Shown in pieces: positions 19,324 to 30,196 of a stretch of DNA of 64,000 bases. Where the stretch lies: NCBI GenBank assembly GCA_026391295.1, contig JAPLDS010000052.1:18209-82208 (forward strand). Direction: 5' to 3'. Each line of letters begins with the position of its first letter. The stretch's first letter is position 1. Under the pieces are notes generated by a model. That model had not been told where the DNA came from. It saw nothing but the letters and a program-made list of their open reading frames with translations, and made no database searches. Origin of the DNA: Bacteroidia bacterium. GTDB taxonomy: Bacteria > Bacteroidota > Bacteroidia > Bacteroidales > Prolixibacteraceae. A program made the translations under genes and the position numbers.

Positions 19324-21570
19324 TTGATGAAAAAAATCGTCGCATTTTTTACCCTAGCTTATTCTCTTTCTAGTTTTGCTGTATTGGCTCAGCCTGGAAG
19401 TGCAGTTAAACCTGTTTTCAAGGATATTCCATTTTCTCAGAACTACAGTATAAAATATAAGCTTAAGGAAGAGGGACTAAAACTTGAAAAAGTCTTCGCC
19501 GATCGAAATGGGGCCATTCAAATTCTTTCATCTGCGGGCTTGTTAAAAACCTATGCTGGTGCATTCTTATATCCCGGAACCCTTGTCCCAGATTTGGCCT
19601 ACCGTCCAATGGGTGATAAGAAAATATCTAATCTTGGTGTGTTGCAAAATCAATTTATCTACTTAGATGATAAGGCTGTTTTAAGTAATGCTTGGGCTGG
19701 AAAATTCTATTCAAAACATGAAACTCCTGAAGCCAAAATCTTTGCTGTCTCTCCAGATTTTACCTCCCTTATTTCTGATGGCACATCATTAAAACTGGTG
19801 CAGGAATCTAAAAATACTTGGTCAGGAAAGCTAACTAATGATAACATTTTAGCGATAAAATATAACTCTGAAAATGGTCTATTTTGGATTTTAGGGACTA
19901 AGTCATTGAGCTCATATTCTTTAAAAGATCAGAAACTAAAATTGGTTTATGAAGGTGTCAATTTTACAGATTTTGACTTGACTGATGCGGGTAAAAAAGC
20001 TGTCATTGGCACATCAAACGGCTTTCTTGAAGTGAATATTCAAACGGGAAAACAGGTCGGTGATGTTTATCGTAAAATTCCTGTTACAGATATTACCTGT
20101 GTTACCACTATCAATGGGAAAGTATGGTTGGGCACATCGGATGGAGCTTTCATGATTCGCGGCGATGGTAAATATGATTATTACAACGGAGAACGTTGGA
20201 TCATTGGTGATGCGGTCAAACATATTGCAGCTGGACCAGATCACTCGGTGCTTATCCTTACCGATAAAGGTCTTGGACAGATCTGTTTTCAGCAAATGAC
20301 CCTGGAAGAGAAAGCATTGTTTTACGAAAAACAAGTCCGTCAACGCCATATCCGAAATGGCTTTAACTCTTCTCTTGAAGGGATGAAAGATGGAGACATC
20401 TCTACTGGACTATTGAAAGATTCAGATAATGATGGTCTATGGACTGCGATGTATTTGGGTGGTCAGATATTCAGATATGCGGCAACGAAGTCAGACGAAG
20501 CACTGCAAAACTGCTACGAATCGTTGGATGCTCTAGAGCGCTTGTATTCTATTAATTCAAATGCTGTTGGATTCCCCGCTCGATCATTTGAGCGCCGTGG
20601 CGATATAAACAGGTTGTCGGATCACGATCGTTGGAGGCACGCTGAGGACCCTGAATGGGATTGGAAAGCAACCACTAGTAGCGATGAGGCAATTGGTCAT
20701 ATTTTTGCTTTAGGTGCCATGGCCGAACTTATCAATGTGGAGCCGATGAAATCTCGAGCTATCCACTTAATTGATATTTTAATGCAACATATTGTTGACC
20801 ATAATTATTACTTGATTGACTGGGATGGCAAGCCAACGACATGGGGACGCTGGAATCCTGAATATGTGAATGCACGTCCAGTCATGGTTGGCGATCGGAA
20901 AATCTGCTCTTCGAATATTACTTCGATGTTGCAAACTGCCTACCACTTTACCCATAAAGAGATTTACAAGCAAAAAGCGCTTGAGCTTTTGTATAAGAAT
21001 GGTTATCTCGAGAACCTAATGCGCCCTATGAAATCAATTGGAGAGGCTCCTGCAAATTCAGATGAGTTGAGTAAAGATCTCTCAAATGGTTGGAATCACT
21101 CGGATGATGAGATGTATTTTATTGGCTATTGGGGTCTTTATCGTTATGCGCTAAATGCAGATCTGAAAACGCAGTATAAAGCTTCTATTATTGACCACTG
21201 GGAGATCGAACGGCCGGAGAAAGAGGCCGCTTGGAATATCTTCACCGCATTGGCTAGTAATGAGTTTGACCTAAAGGAATCAGTGTGGTGGCTTCAACGC
21301 TATCCACTTGATATGATTCACTGGTCTATTCAAAATAGTCATCGGAAAGATATTGAAATGGTTGCTCCGAATTTCAGACAGCAAACAATAACAGAGGTTT
21401 TACCTCCAGACGAACGACCTGTTCATCGCCACAATGGCAACATGTTTAGCTTGGATAATAAACGTAAACGAGGTGATGGAAATGGCGAAGAGAGTGCTGG
21501 CGATATCTGGCTGCTCCCTTATTGGATGGGGAGATACTTGGGCGTTATTAGCGCTCCGGTGAAAAAATAA
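19324..21570 (+). CDS. Secreted Reg_prop-like beta-propeller + alpha-helical domain protein (paralog family member 1)
   Basis: Signal peptide; propeller repeats (VWLGTSDGAFMIRGDGKYDYYNGERWIIGD); C-terminal motifs DNDGLWTAMYLGGQIFRYA, WDWKATTSSDEAIGHIFA, NHSDDEMYFIGYWGLYRYA, WLLPYWMGRYLG. Confidence 0.8.
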   Translation: MMKKIVAFFTLAYSLSSFAVLAQPGSAVKPVFKDIPFSQNYSIKYKLKEEGLKLEKVFADRNGAIQILSSAGLLKTYAGAFLYPGTLVPDLAYRPMGDKKISNLGVLQNQFIYLDDKAVLSNAWAGKFYSKHETPEAKIFAVSPDFTSLISDGTSLKLVQESKNTWSGKLTNDNILAIKYNSENGLFWILGTKSLSSYSLKDQKLKLVYEGVNFTDFDLTDAGKKAVIGTSNGFLEVNIQTGKQVGDVYRKIPVTDITCVTTINGKVWLGTSDGAFMIRGDGKYDYYNGERWIIGDAVKHIAAGPDHSVLILTDKGLGQICFQQMTLEEKALFYEKQVRQRHIRNGFNSSLEGMKDGDISTGLLKDSDNDGLWTAMYLGGQIFRYAATKSDEALQNCYESLDALERLYSINSNAVGFPARSFERRGDINRLSDHDRWRHAEDPEWDWKATTSSDEAIGHIFALGAMAELINVEPMKSRAIHLIDILMQHIVDHNYYLIDWDGKPTTWGRWNPEYVNARPVMVGDRKICSSNITSMLQTAYHFTHKEIYKQKALELLYKNGYLENLMRPMKSIGEAPANSDELSKDLSNGWNHSDDEMYFIGYWGLYRYALNADLKTQYKASIIDHWEIERPEKEAAWNIFTALASNEFDLKESVWWLQRYPLDMIHWSIQNSHRKDIEMVAPNFRQQTITEVLPPDERPVHRHNGNMFSLDNKRKRGDGNGEESAGDIWLLPYWMGRYLGVISAPVKK

Positions 21571-21619
21571 AGTTCAATCCGTTAGCGGACGGATTAAACT
21601 TTGAATTATTTTTTTTTTA
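21569..21619 (+). terminator. Terminator/attenuator-like hairpin between two paralogs
   Basis: aaagttcaatccg-ttagcgga-cggattaaacttt (one mismatch), followed by gaattatttttttttt. Confidence 0.6.
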
Positions 21620-21643
21620 AAGTCTTATAAATTAAACCATAAA

Positions 21644-23747
21644 ATGAAAAAAGTTACTCTATTGGGTTTTATAGTAGCCCTACTATTTTGTTCGAAAATC
21701 AGTTTTGCTCAGACAACTGAGAAACACCTTGATAAGCCATTTATACAGGATTTTAGCGTTAAATATACACTTGAAGATCAGACTGTAATTTTAAAAAATG
21801 CAGCTGCTGATCACAATGGATATATTCAGATTCTCTCCTCAAAAGGGTTGCTTAGACCACGTAATGGTCAGTTTCTTTTTCCTGGAACGTTAGTCACAGA
21901 CCGTCAAGATCGTCCAACATCTGACAAGCATATTTCTAGCATTGCAACATTCCAAGACCAGTTGGTTTATCTTGATGATAAGGCTGTCTTTAGTAATGCT
22001 TGGGCTGGAAAATTATTTGTTAAACATGCTTTGCCAGGTGCTAACATTTTAACTGTTGGCAAGGATTTTGGATTTCTAATCTCAGATGGAAAAGTTTTAA
22101 AACTGATCTCTAATTCTACCGTTGCGTGGGAAGGATCGTTAGCTGGCGAATCTGTAAAAGAGATCAAGTTTGATGCGAAATCTAATCTTTACTGGATTTT
22201 AGGAGCCGCTTCGATACAGGTTTTCTCTCCAGACAAGAAACAACTTACAAAGGTTATGGATGGAACTACTTTTACTTGCTTAGCACCAGTTGCAGGAAAG
22301 GTTTTCGTAGGAACGAAAGATGGTTATTTAGAGCTAGATGCTAAGACTCAAAAACAACTAGGTGGAATCCATCAAAAAATGCCTTGGACTGAGATTACCT
22401 CTGCAAATGAGGTAAATGGAGAACTTTGGTTTGGGTCTACCTATGGTGCGATGATGCTTCGAGCAGATGGAAAATTTAACTATTTCGCCTCTAAACGTTG
22501 GCTCCCTTCCGACACGATCGTGAGTATCACCAAAGGTCCTGAGCATTCAGTTTTGGTCTTGACAAATGGTGGTATGGCACAGATCTCATTCAAGTCGATG
22601 ACTTTGGAAGAGAAGGCGATGTATTACGAAAAACAAGTACGTGACCGTCATATCCGACTCGGTTTTAATGCTACTATTTCGGGTATGACCAATGGTGATG
22701 TGACCACTGGAAGTCTTGAAAATTCAGATAATGATGGGTTGTGGACAACCATGTATTTAGCTGGAGAGACCTTCCGCTATGCAGTCACTAAATCAGACGA
22801 GGCGCTTCAGTATGTGCGCGAATCACTTGATGCTATTGAACGTTTATACACCATCAATCCATTGCACAATGGTTTCCCATCACGGTCTTTTGAAAGAGCG
22901 GGATATAACAAGACCAGTGAGCCTTGGCGGGCTACTGAAGATCCTGAATGGGATTGGAAATCAACAACAAGTAGTGATGAAGCCATTGGTCATATTTTTG
23001 CTTGTGGAGCCATTGCAGAGCTTGTGCCTGATCCAGCATTGAAGAAACAGGCGATTACGATTATTGACACCTTGATGTCGCATGTCGTGACAAACGATTT
23101 CTATATGATCGATTGGAATGGTCAGCCAACATAAGGATGCTGCATTCTTGCTTATGAAAAAGCACGGTTACCTCGAAAACCTGATGCAGCCAATGAAAGG
23201 AATAGGAATGGCTCCCAAAGATGCTGATGGCCTAAGTCAGAGATTATCGAGCGAATGGAATCACTCCGACGATGAGATGTATTATTGCGGATATTGGGGG
23301 CTTTACCGATATGCCCTTAATGATACCCTTAAGGCAAAATATAAAGAGGCAATAATCGATCATTGGGAAATTGAACGACCTGAAAAAGAGGGGCTTTGGA
23401 ATATCATGACCGCAATTGCAGGAGCGAAGAAAATTGATTTAAATGAAGCCATTTGGTACCTACAGCGCTATCCTCTTGATATGATTAACTGGACTGTTGT
23501 AGCGAGTCATCGAAAAGATATCGAGAAGATTGCCCCAAACTTCAGAAATCAAACAATTACAGAAGTCCTTCCTCCCGATGAGCTGCCGCTATTTAGACAT
23601 AACGAGAACCGTTTTAATCTAGAGGGTCATGACAATGGCAGTTCAGAACAAAGCGCAGGCGATATCTGGCTACTCCCTTATTGGATCGGTCGTTATCTAA
23701 ATGTGATTGGTGCTCCTGAAAAAGCAGCTGCTGTAGTAAAAAAATAA
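21644..23747 (+). pseudogene. Propeller/alpha-helical family member 2, disrupted by an internal deletion and frameshift near 23130
   Basis: ORF 21644..23134 ends ...DFYMIDWNGQPT*; ORF 23118..23747 resumes in another frame at HKDAAFLLMKKHGYLENL. Against member 1, ~42 residues (TWGRWNPEY...FTHKEI) are missing at the junction. Confidence 0.85.
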
Positions 23748-23757
23748 GTGTTTTTGT

Positions 23758-23807
23758 ATAGAGGAATAGGCGAAAGAATTTTCTTATCCCTGTTCCTCTA
23801 TTTTTTT
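23758..23807 (+). terminator. Rho-independent terminator-like hairpin
   Basis: atagaggaatagg ... ccctgttcctctat followed by ttttttt. Confidence 0.65.
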
Positions 23808-23865
23808 AAGTTAGATTCAATTCTATTGGTCTTGTTCTATTAAAACTAACTCAAAGCCATCCCTT

Positions 23866-25635
23866 ATGGTTCCATTCTCAAAAGTTTCTATTTTTCTGGT
23901 TTGTGCTGCATTTATTATACTATCATGTAGTCATCCTACTTCAACCCTTTCGGTAAAAGAGGTCATGGATAAGACCTTTACAAACATCTATCATACGATG
24001 CGTGCGGATGAATTGTCTGCATTGAATGAGCAGAAAGTTTTGAGCTTATTTACGCCAGACGAACATGAGGTATTGTCAACACGCCATTGGTCTTTCGACG
24101 TGAATACGCCTGTTGTCGTTTCTATTTTCCGAAGTATCGAACAAAAAACAGTCCCATTTTGGTTACCTGAGCAGGGTTTCACAAAAACAACTTTAACAGC
24201 AAAAAATGAAAATACAACCTATGAGGTATGGCAGAAAAAAATTCCTGCTGGTCATGTAGGACTTGGTGTCAATGGATTTGAAAATTACACCTTGCATTAC
24301 TTCGTTTCCGTTGCCCCACAGAGTAAAAGTGCTAAGCTAATATTAAGCAATCTCTTCCCCGCAAATCAAACTGTCGATTCGCTACGAGTTGGTGTTCCTA
24401 TTTATCACGATTGGGAAGAGTTAGTGTTAACTGAAATTCCTGCTGATTTGAAGGGAGAACAGCTACTTACAACAATCAGAGGTCGTGGTGTTGAAAGTCA
24501 TCTGATTGGTGCTTTTCGGAAGACTACCCATCCTTCGTCTGCGAAACCCGACCAAGTGATGCTCACCTGGAGTTCAGACCCTTCGACTGGAATTGATGTG
24601 CAGTGGCGCACTGACACCACAATTGCCACTGGAACTGTTAAGTATCGAATCAAAGGAACGAACGAAGAATTTGCTGCTTCAGCTACAAGCTATCGCATGG
24701 AAGATCGGGTGCTGATGAACGATCGGTATATCAATCGATTTACGGCGTCACTTCGAAATCTAAAACCAGCTACGACCTATGAATATTTAGTGGCGCCGCA
24801 ATCGCAGTGGAACGATCTTCAGTCCTTTTCTACACCAGCTCCTGATAACAAATTTGCATTTACTTGGTTTGGCGACACCCATTATTCGCCTAAATTCGGA
24901 GATATATTTGTTAAATCAGCGAAGACTTATCCGGATGCTGCCTTTTATTCCATCGCAGGTGATCAGGTTAGTGATGGGCTTTACCGTAATCAGTGGGATG
25001 ATCTATTTGAGTATTCGAAAGATGTTATCTCTCGTAAACCTTTCATGTCGGTATTGGGTAATCACGACGCTCGTTATGGTCTCGGAGCCTCGATGTATCG
25101 CGAGCTATTTAGTTATCCGAAAGATAGCCCAGTAGGTGTTGAACCTGAACGCACCTACGCTTTTGAATATAAGAACGCCCTATTTTTAATGATTGATTGT
25201 GTATCACCAATTGAGACGCAAAGTGCTTGGATTGAAAATCAACTGGCAAAATCAAAAGCAACTTGGAAATTTGCGATGTTCCATTTCCCTCCATATAACT
25301 GGGAAGAGCCCTATTTAGATATCCAAAAAGCATGGGTTCCAATTTTCGACAAGTATCATGTCGATATGGTGATGGGTGGGCATATTCATTATTACATGCG
25401 CTCAAACCCCATGAAAGCTGGCAAGGTTGTCTCTTCCTATAATGATGGAACGGCTTACATTATCTCAATTGGAATCGAGGCTCATGCCAGGGAGATGTCG
25501 CCTGAGCCTTATGCGGCTGTTCGAAATAACGAAGGTCCATTATTCCAAAATGTACGTATCAATGGTAATAAATTATCGTATGTCTCAGTGAATGCTGAAA
25601 ACAAGATTATTGACTCATTTGAAATAAAAAAATAA
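23866..25635 (+). CDS. Metallophosphoesterase (purple acid phosphatase-like) lipoprotein
   Basis: Lipoprotein signal (IILSCSH); fibronectin-like region (QVMLTWSSDPSTGIDVQWRTD); metal ligands FTWFGDTHYS, IAGDQVSDG, VLGNHDARYG, AMFHFPPY, VMGGHIHYY. Confidence 0.9.
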   Translation: MVPFSKVSIFLVCAAFIILSCSHPTSTLSVKEVMDKTFTNIYHTMRADELSALNEQKVLSLFTPDEHEVLSTRHWSFDVNTPVVVSIFRSIEQKTVPFWLPEQGFTKTTLTAKNENTTYEVWQKKIPAGHVGLGVNGFENYTLHYFVSVAPQSKSAKLILSNLFPANQTVDSLRVGVPIYHDWEELVLTEIPADLKGEQLLTTIRGRGVESHLIGAFRKTTHPSSAKPDQVMLTWSSDPSTGIDVQWRTDTTIATGTVKYRIKGTNEEFAASATSYRMEDRVLMNDRYINRFTASLRNLKPATTYEYLVAPQSQWNDLQSFSTPAPDNKFAFTWFGDTHYSPKFGDIFVKSAKTYPDAAFYSIAGDQVSDGLYRNQWDDLFEYSKDVISRKPFMSVLGNHDARYGLGASMYRELFSYPKDSPVGVEPERTYAFEYKNALFLMIDCVSPIETQSAWIENQLAKSKATWKFAMFHFPPYNWEEPYLDIQKAWVPIFDKYHVDMVMGGHIHYYMRSNPMKAGKVVSSYNDGTAYIISIGIEAHAREMSPEPYAAVRNNEGPLFQNVRINGNKLSYVSVNAENKIIDSFEIKK

Positions 25636-25704
25636 GTTGAAGAGTAATTATAGTGCCATGCAATCGAAGTGTGACAGAATGGTTAATTTGGTTCGTTTTA
25701 AACG

Positions 25705-27537
25705 TTGTTGTTTATGAGAATAATATTCATATCGTTTATATTCATACTCTTTACGCAGGGATTATTCGCTCAGCCTTCGGTTGATAGGCTAATTCCAGTA
25801 CCCTTAAGCTCTGTTAAGGTAGAGGGTGAAATGGGGCGGCGTATTGATATTACCATTCTATCAAATTTGCTGGAACTCGACGTTGACAAAGATTTTTTGG
25901 CTCCATTTTTAGTAAAAGAGACGAAAAAGTCAAACTACATTGGTCTTGGCAAGTTAATCGATGCGACTGCGAAGTTTGCTGCTTATAGTGGAGACTCAAA
26001 GGTTATTGCTTTAAAAAATAAGTTAACTTCTTCGATTATTAAAGCGCAAGAAACAGATGGTTATCTGGGGAATATGGCACCTTCAAATCGAATGTGGAAG
26101 CTTTGGGATGTGCATGAAGTGGGTTATATTATATATGGACTAATCACCGACTATACTCTTTTTGGTTCTGAGTCGTCTCTTGCTGCGGCAAAAAAGGGTG
26201 GCGATTATCTTCTTCGAAATTGGTCGTCAATGCCCATTGGATGGCAGGATAGTACTGGGGTAGGACTACATGTTGCAGGTATCGGAATCGATCGCACCAT
26301 GATTGCTTTATTTAAGGCAACGAAGGATCGACGTTACCTAGATTTCTGTGATAAGGTGTTGCATTTACACCAGTGGAACCCTGGAATAGTGCTTGGTCGT
26401 CGTAAATTAGTCGAAGGTCATATCTATAGTTATATGGCTGCTTCCCTAGCTCAATTGGAACTCTATCGTCTTGAGCAGGATAAGAATCTTTTGATCCCTA
26501 CCATGAACGCGATAGACTTTTTATTTAATCAAAATGGGGTGGCCATCAGTGGTGGCGCAGGTCAAGTGGAGATCTGGACCAACGATCAAGATGGAGGCCG
26601 GGATCTGGGTGAGACATGTGCAACAGCTTATCAACTCCGTGTCTACGATAATCTCCTGCGGATGAAAGAGGATTCTAGATATGGCGATATCATGGAACGC
26701 ACCATCTTCAATGCCTTGTTTGGTGCGCAATCAACAGATGGTCGCAAAGTTCGTTATTTTACCCCATTAGAAGGCGATCGATCCTATCACGATGCAGACA
26801 CCTATTGTTGTCCAAATAATTACAGACGAATACTCGCAGAACTTCCAAGCATGGTTTATTATAAATCGGGTAATGGAGTAGCAGTGAATCTTTATACATC
26901 CTCTAAAGCAACGATTCAGCTTGGAGCGAATCGGAAAGTTGGTTTGACTCAGCAGACTGATTATCCTAATTCTGGTCAGGTTATTTTGAAGATTGATCCA
27001 TTAACTACAGCCGTCTTTCCGGTCAAACTTCGGATCCCATTGTGGTGTAAAAATGCTTCTGTTGCTATCAATGGGGTGATAGCTAAGGTTAACTGTAAAC
27101 CAGGATTTTTTGCTATTCTTGAACGAGAGTGGAAGCGTGGAGACCAGATCACGTTGCAATTACCTATGGAGTGGCGTCTTGTAAAAGGTCGTGAGCGTCA
27201 AGCAGGTCGTGTTGCGATTATGCGCGGTCCATTACTTTTTGGTCTCAATCCGACTCAAGAAAAATCGCTTGCGAATAGATCGGCTGCGGATTTAGGTCGA
27301 TTAATCGTTTCTAAGAAAATGTTAGATCCCCTGGCTGTTCATGCGGATGGATTTTATCCCACAGCCATCGGATGTCAGTTAAAAGCAGGATCGAAAATGT
27401 GGGCGATGGATAACCCTGGAGATCTTGATCTTTTATTTTCTGAGTTTGCCGATCCTGGGATTCGGTGCACCTATTTTAAGACCCCTAATCTTACTGAAGC
27501 AGTAGAGGATGAATTAATAGGTTTGAATTTTAATTAA
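25705..27537 (+). CDS. DUF1680 / GH127-type putative beta-L-arabinofuranosidase
   Basis: DGYLGNMAPSNRMWKLWDVHEVGYIIYGL, RRKLVEGHIYSYMAA, GETCATAYQLRVYDNLLRM, RYGDIMERTIFNALFGAQS, DTYCCPNNYRR, RIPLWCKNASVAING: DUF1680 signature. Confidence 0.85.
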   Translation: MLFMRIIFISFIFILFTQGLFAQPSVDRLIPVPLSSVKVEGEMGRRIDITILSNLLELDVDKDFLAPFLVKETKKSNYIGLGKLIDATAKFAAYSGDSKVIALKNKLTSSIIKAQETDGYLGNMAPSNRMWKLWDVHEVGYIIYGLITDYTLFGSESSLAAAKKGGDYLLRNWSSMPIGWQDSTGVGLHVAGIGIDRTMIALFKATKDRRYLDFCDKVLHLHQWNPGIVLGRRKLVEGHIYSYMAASLAQLELYRLEQDKNLLIPTMNAIDFLFNQNGVAISGGAGQVEIWTNDQDGGRDLGETCATAYQLRVYDNLLRMKEDSRYGDIMERTIFNALFGAQSTDGRKVRYFTPLEGDRSYHDADTYCCPNNYRRILAELPSMVYYKSGNGVAVNLYTSSKATIQLGANRKVGLTQQTDYPNSGQVILKIDPLTTAVFPVKLRIPLWCKNASVAINGVIAKVNCKPGFFAILEREWKRGDQITLQLPMEWRLVKGRERQAGRVAIMRGPLLFGLNPTQEKSLANRSAADLGRLIVSKKMLDPLAVHADGFYPTAIGCQLKAGSKMWAMDNPGDLDLLFSEFADPGIRCTYFKTPNLTEAVEDELIGLNFN

Positions 27538-27558
27538 TTACATATAAACTAATACACT

Positions 27559-29868
27559 ATGAAATCTTTTCTTCAAACAATGGCCATCGCACTGATGTTC
27601 TTGAGCCTTAACGCAGGTTTCTCAAATGCTCAGGTTTCGAAGGTTCAAAAAACAGTCAAAGGTTCACCCGATGAGGTGTATCTTCAAGAAGTTGCAAAAC
27701 GGATCGTAACCGCACATCCGGTGGAAGGTATTGCCGTTTTCAAGGACGATTGTTTCGCTGTTATTCAAGGGCAGATTAATCTGTTGCAGAAAGATGTCTT
27801 TGTTCCAGAGGCAGCTTCACCATCAAACGTTAAAAGAATTATTGTTATTGGCGGCGATCTTTGGGCGCTTGCATTAGATGGGCTTTATCGGTATAACGCT
27901 CATTCGTGGCAGAAGATAGATAGCCAAGAGTATGTCGATCTTTGTATCCATCAAGGAAAGCTTCATGGTGCAACAAAAGAGGAGATTTTCAGACTTGAGA
28001 ACGATCATTTTGTTTCAACAAAACCTAAAGGTGGATATAACTCAAGCGACATTACCATGTTGATGGAAGATGGATCACAGGTTCATGCTGATCCCGTGCG
28101 GATTGGTCCGATCATGCGCATTGCTTCGTATAGCGGAACGTTATATGTGCTGCAGCCAGGTAAGCTTATACTTTTTGATGGCCTTGTGGTAAATGAAGAT
28201 TTTATCGACTGGGGTAGACTGCCATCCAAAACAACCACGGGCATGCTCTCTGATGGAAGCAAATTGTTTGTAAGCACCAATAAGGGTCTGGGTGTTTTTC
28301 GTGGGGGTGCAATGACTGCCCTTCAAGGTAAAGATGGATTGCCAATTGAGAATACCACCTGTCTGGCCAAAGGATTTGAGGATGACATCTGGATTGGTAC
28401 AGCTCGTGGAGCTGTTCGAAAAGTCAAGAATGAATGGCATTATTTTGGTTCTGATCAGTGGCTTCCTGGATTGCAGGTAAGTGAAATTGCTGTTGGGAAA
28501 AGTGAAGTTTATGTGGCTACTGACAAAGGTGTTGGAATCATAAGCTATGTGCCTTATACGCTTCAGAAAAAAGCTGCTTTTTACGAGCAACATATACTTA
28601 ACTGGGGTCATAAGCGTTTAGGATTTGTCCATACGTTGTATAAAAAAGATGGGGAATGGATTCGTGAAGTAAGTGATAACGATGGCGGTAACACCGCTAC
28701 CTATCTTGCGGCGATGAGTTATAAGTATGCCGTAACGGGCGATCTTGCGGCTCGCAAAGAGGCTGTTGAAGCTTTCAAAGCTTTAGTATGGCTTGAGCGA
28801 ATCTCTACTGTCAGAGGATTTTTTGCACGCGCTATCTGGTCGCCAACTGGAGATCAGTGTGAACGTGCGACTCAAGGGTCAGGGGGGTTGCCGGCTCGTT
28901 GGTATCCTACTAAAGACGGCAAATGGTTTTGGAAAGGTGATACCTCCAGTGATGAGGTGACCTCTCATTTCTATGCCGTTTCTCTATTCTATGATATCGT
29001 TGCTCAGGGTCCCGAAAAGGAGATGGCTCGTGAGCACATGAATCGTATCGCTGGGTATATTCTTAAAAACGGGTATGTCTTCAACGATTTAGATGGCAAG
29101 CCAACACGCTGGGGTCGCTGGAATCCCGAATATCTATTGCGTCCATATGGCTACAACGACAGAGGTGTTAATGGTCTTGAGGTGTTAGCCTATATGCAGT
29201 CGGCCTATGCAGTTACCGGTGATCAGAAATTTGAGAAGGGGATGAAACAATTAGTTGGCTATGGTTATGCCGAAAATACCATTCGTCAAAAAAACACCTT
29301 CCCACCATCTACACTTGCTCCATGGGATGATAACCTGGCTTTTGAAAGTTACAATACCTTGCTCCGTTATACTACCGATCCACAATTGCGATCGATCTAT
29401 TTGAGGAGTCTTGAACGATCATGGGAGGTCAAACGTATGGAGCATATCCCTTGGTTTAATTTCTCCTATGGGGCTCTTTCTGGTAATGAGTGTGAAATTG
29501 AACAGTCTGTTAAGCATCTGCGCGAGTGGACACTTGATTGTGGTGAATATAATTATCGCAACTCTCTTCGTGACGATTTATTTGTGGAGGCTGGATATAC
29601 CTCGTATGAGGGTGGATTAAAAGCGATGTCGCCTCGTGAGACTTCGGTGAAATCAGGTAGTCGAAGAGCCATTGATCTTGATGGGGGTAACAATGGCAAT
29701 GTAATCAAAGAACCGACGGGATTTCTAAGAGACTATTGGATGGGTCGTTATCATGGCTTTATTCAATCCCCGTCAACAACTGATCCAGCTTTACTGACCG
29801 TTCCTAAAGATAACTCAGGCCCTCATGGAGCTAAACCGTATGATGGACCTGGACGGCCGGAGTTTTGA
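27559..29868 (+). CDS. Secreted propeller + alpha-helical domain protein (family member 3, divergent)
   Basis: IWIGTARGAVRKVKNEWHYFGSDQWLPG propeller; DNDGGNTATYLAAMSYKYAVTGD; WFWKGDTSSDEVTSHFYA; DLDGKPTRWGRWNPEYL; YAENTIRQ; DYWMGRYHGF. Confidence 0.8.
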   Translation: MKSFLQTMAIALMFLSLNAGFSNAQVSKVQKTVKGSPDEVYLQEVAKRIVTAHPVEGIAVFKDDCFAVIQGQINLLQKDVFVPEAASPSNVKRIIVIGGDLWALALDGLYRYNAHSWQKIDSQEYVDLCIHQGKLHGATKEEIFRLENDHFVSTKPKGGYNSSDITMLMEDGSQVHADPVRIGPIMRIASYSGTLYVLQPGKLILFDGLVVNEDFIDWGRLPSKTTTGMLSDGSKLFVSTNKGLGVFRGGAMTALQGKDGLPIENTTCLAKGFEDDIWIGTARGAVRKVKNEWHYFGSDQWLPGLQVSEIAVGKSEVYVATDKGVGIISYVPYTLQKKAAFYEQHILNWGHKRLGFVHTLYKKDGEWIREVSDNDGGNTATYLAAMSYKYAVTGDLAARKEAVEAFKALVWLERISTVRGFFARAIWSPTGDQCERATQGSGGLPARWYPTKDGKWFWKGDTSSDEVTSHFYAVSLFYDIVAQGPEKEMAREHMNRIAGYILKNGYVFNDLDGKPTRWGRWNPEYLLRPYGYNDRGVNGLEVLAYMQSAYAVTGDQKFEKGMKQLVGYGYAENTIRQKNTFPPSTLAPWDDNLAFESYNTLLRYTTDPQLRSIYLRSLERSWEVKRMEHIPWFNFSYGALSGNECEIEQSVKHLREWTLDCGEYNYRNSLRDDLFVEAGYTSYEGGLKAMSPRETSVKSGSRRAIDLDGGNNGNVIKEPTGFLRDYWMGRYHGFIQSPSTTDPALLTVPKDNSGPHGAKPYDGPGRPEF

Positions 29869-29904
29869 GTGTATTGGATGAGCGTCTATTTTTAGATTTG
29901 TCAG

Positions 29905-30146
29905 AGTTGAACCCACTTCGGGGTTCCTGCCCCAGATTAGCACCTGGGGTTATTGAAATTACAGTCCTTCGGACTTTTTACTGCGCTGAAGGGGTTTCCA
30001 TCAGGTGACGGATGAATAACCGTGGGTGTAACTATAGAAGCAGGAATAAATCCTAAAATAACCCTGAAAGGGTGAAATCATAATAACTGTGGGTGCAGCC
30101 CACGGAAGAAAAACATCAACAACAGCCCTGAAGGGGTTGAATATCT
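29905..30146. repeat. Intergenic palindromic/repetitive element ('ccctgaaggggt' and 'aataaccgtgggtgcaacccacgg' type)
   Basis: Copies of CTGAA(A/G)GGGT at 29985-29995, 30063-30073 and 30126-30137; aataaccgtgggtgtaac and aactgtgggtgcagcccacgg; plus agtccttcggact hairpin at 29962-29975. Confidence 0.7.
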
Positions 30147-30196
30147 AAAAAATAACTAACTTCAACTAATAATTAAGCAGATAAACCTAAGACATA

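Noticed and set aside
28141-28611. 156-aa antisense ORF inside family member 3
   Set aside because: Antisense to a conserved paralog CDS; length is explained by chance open frame.
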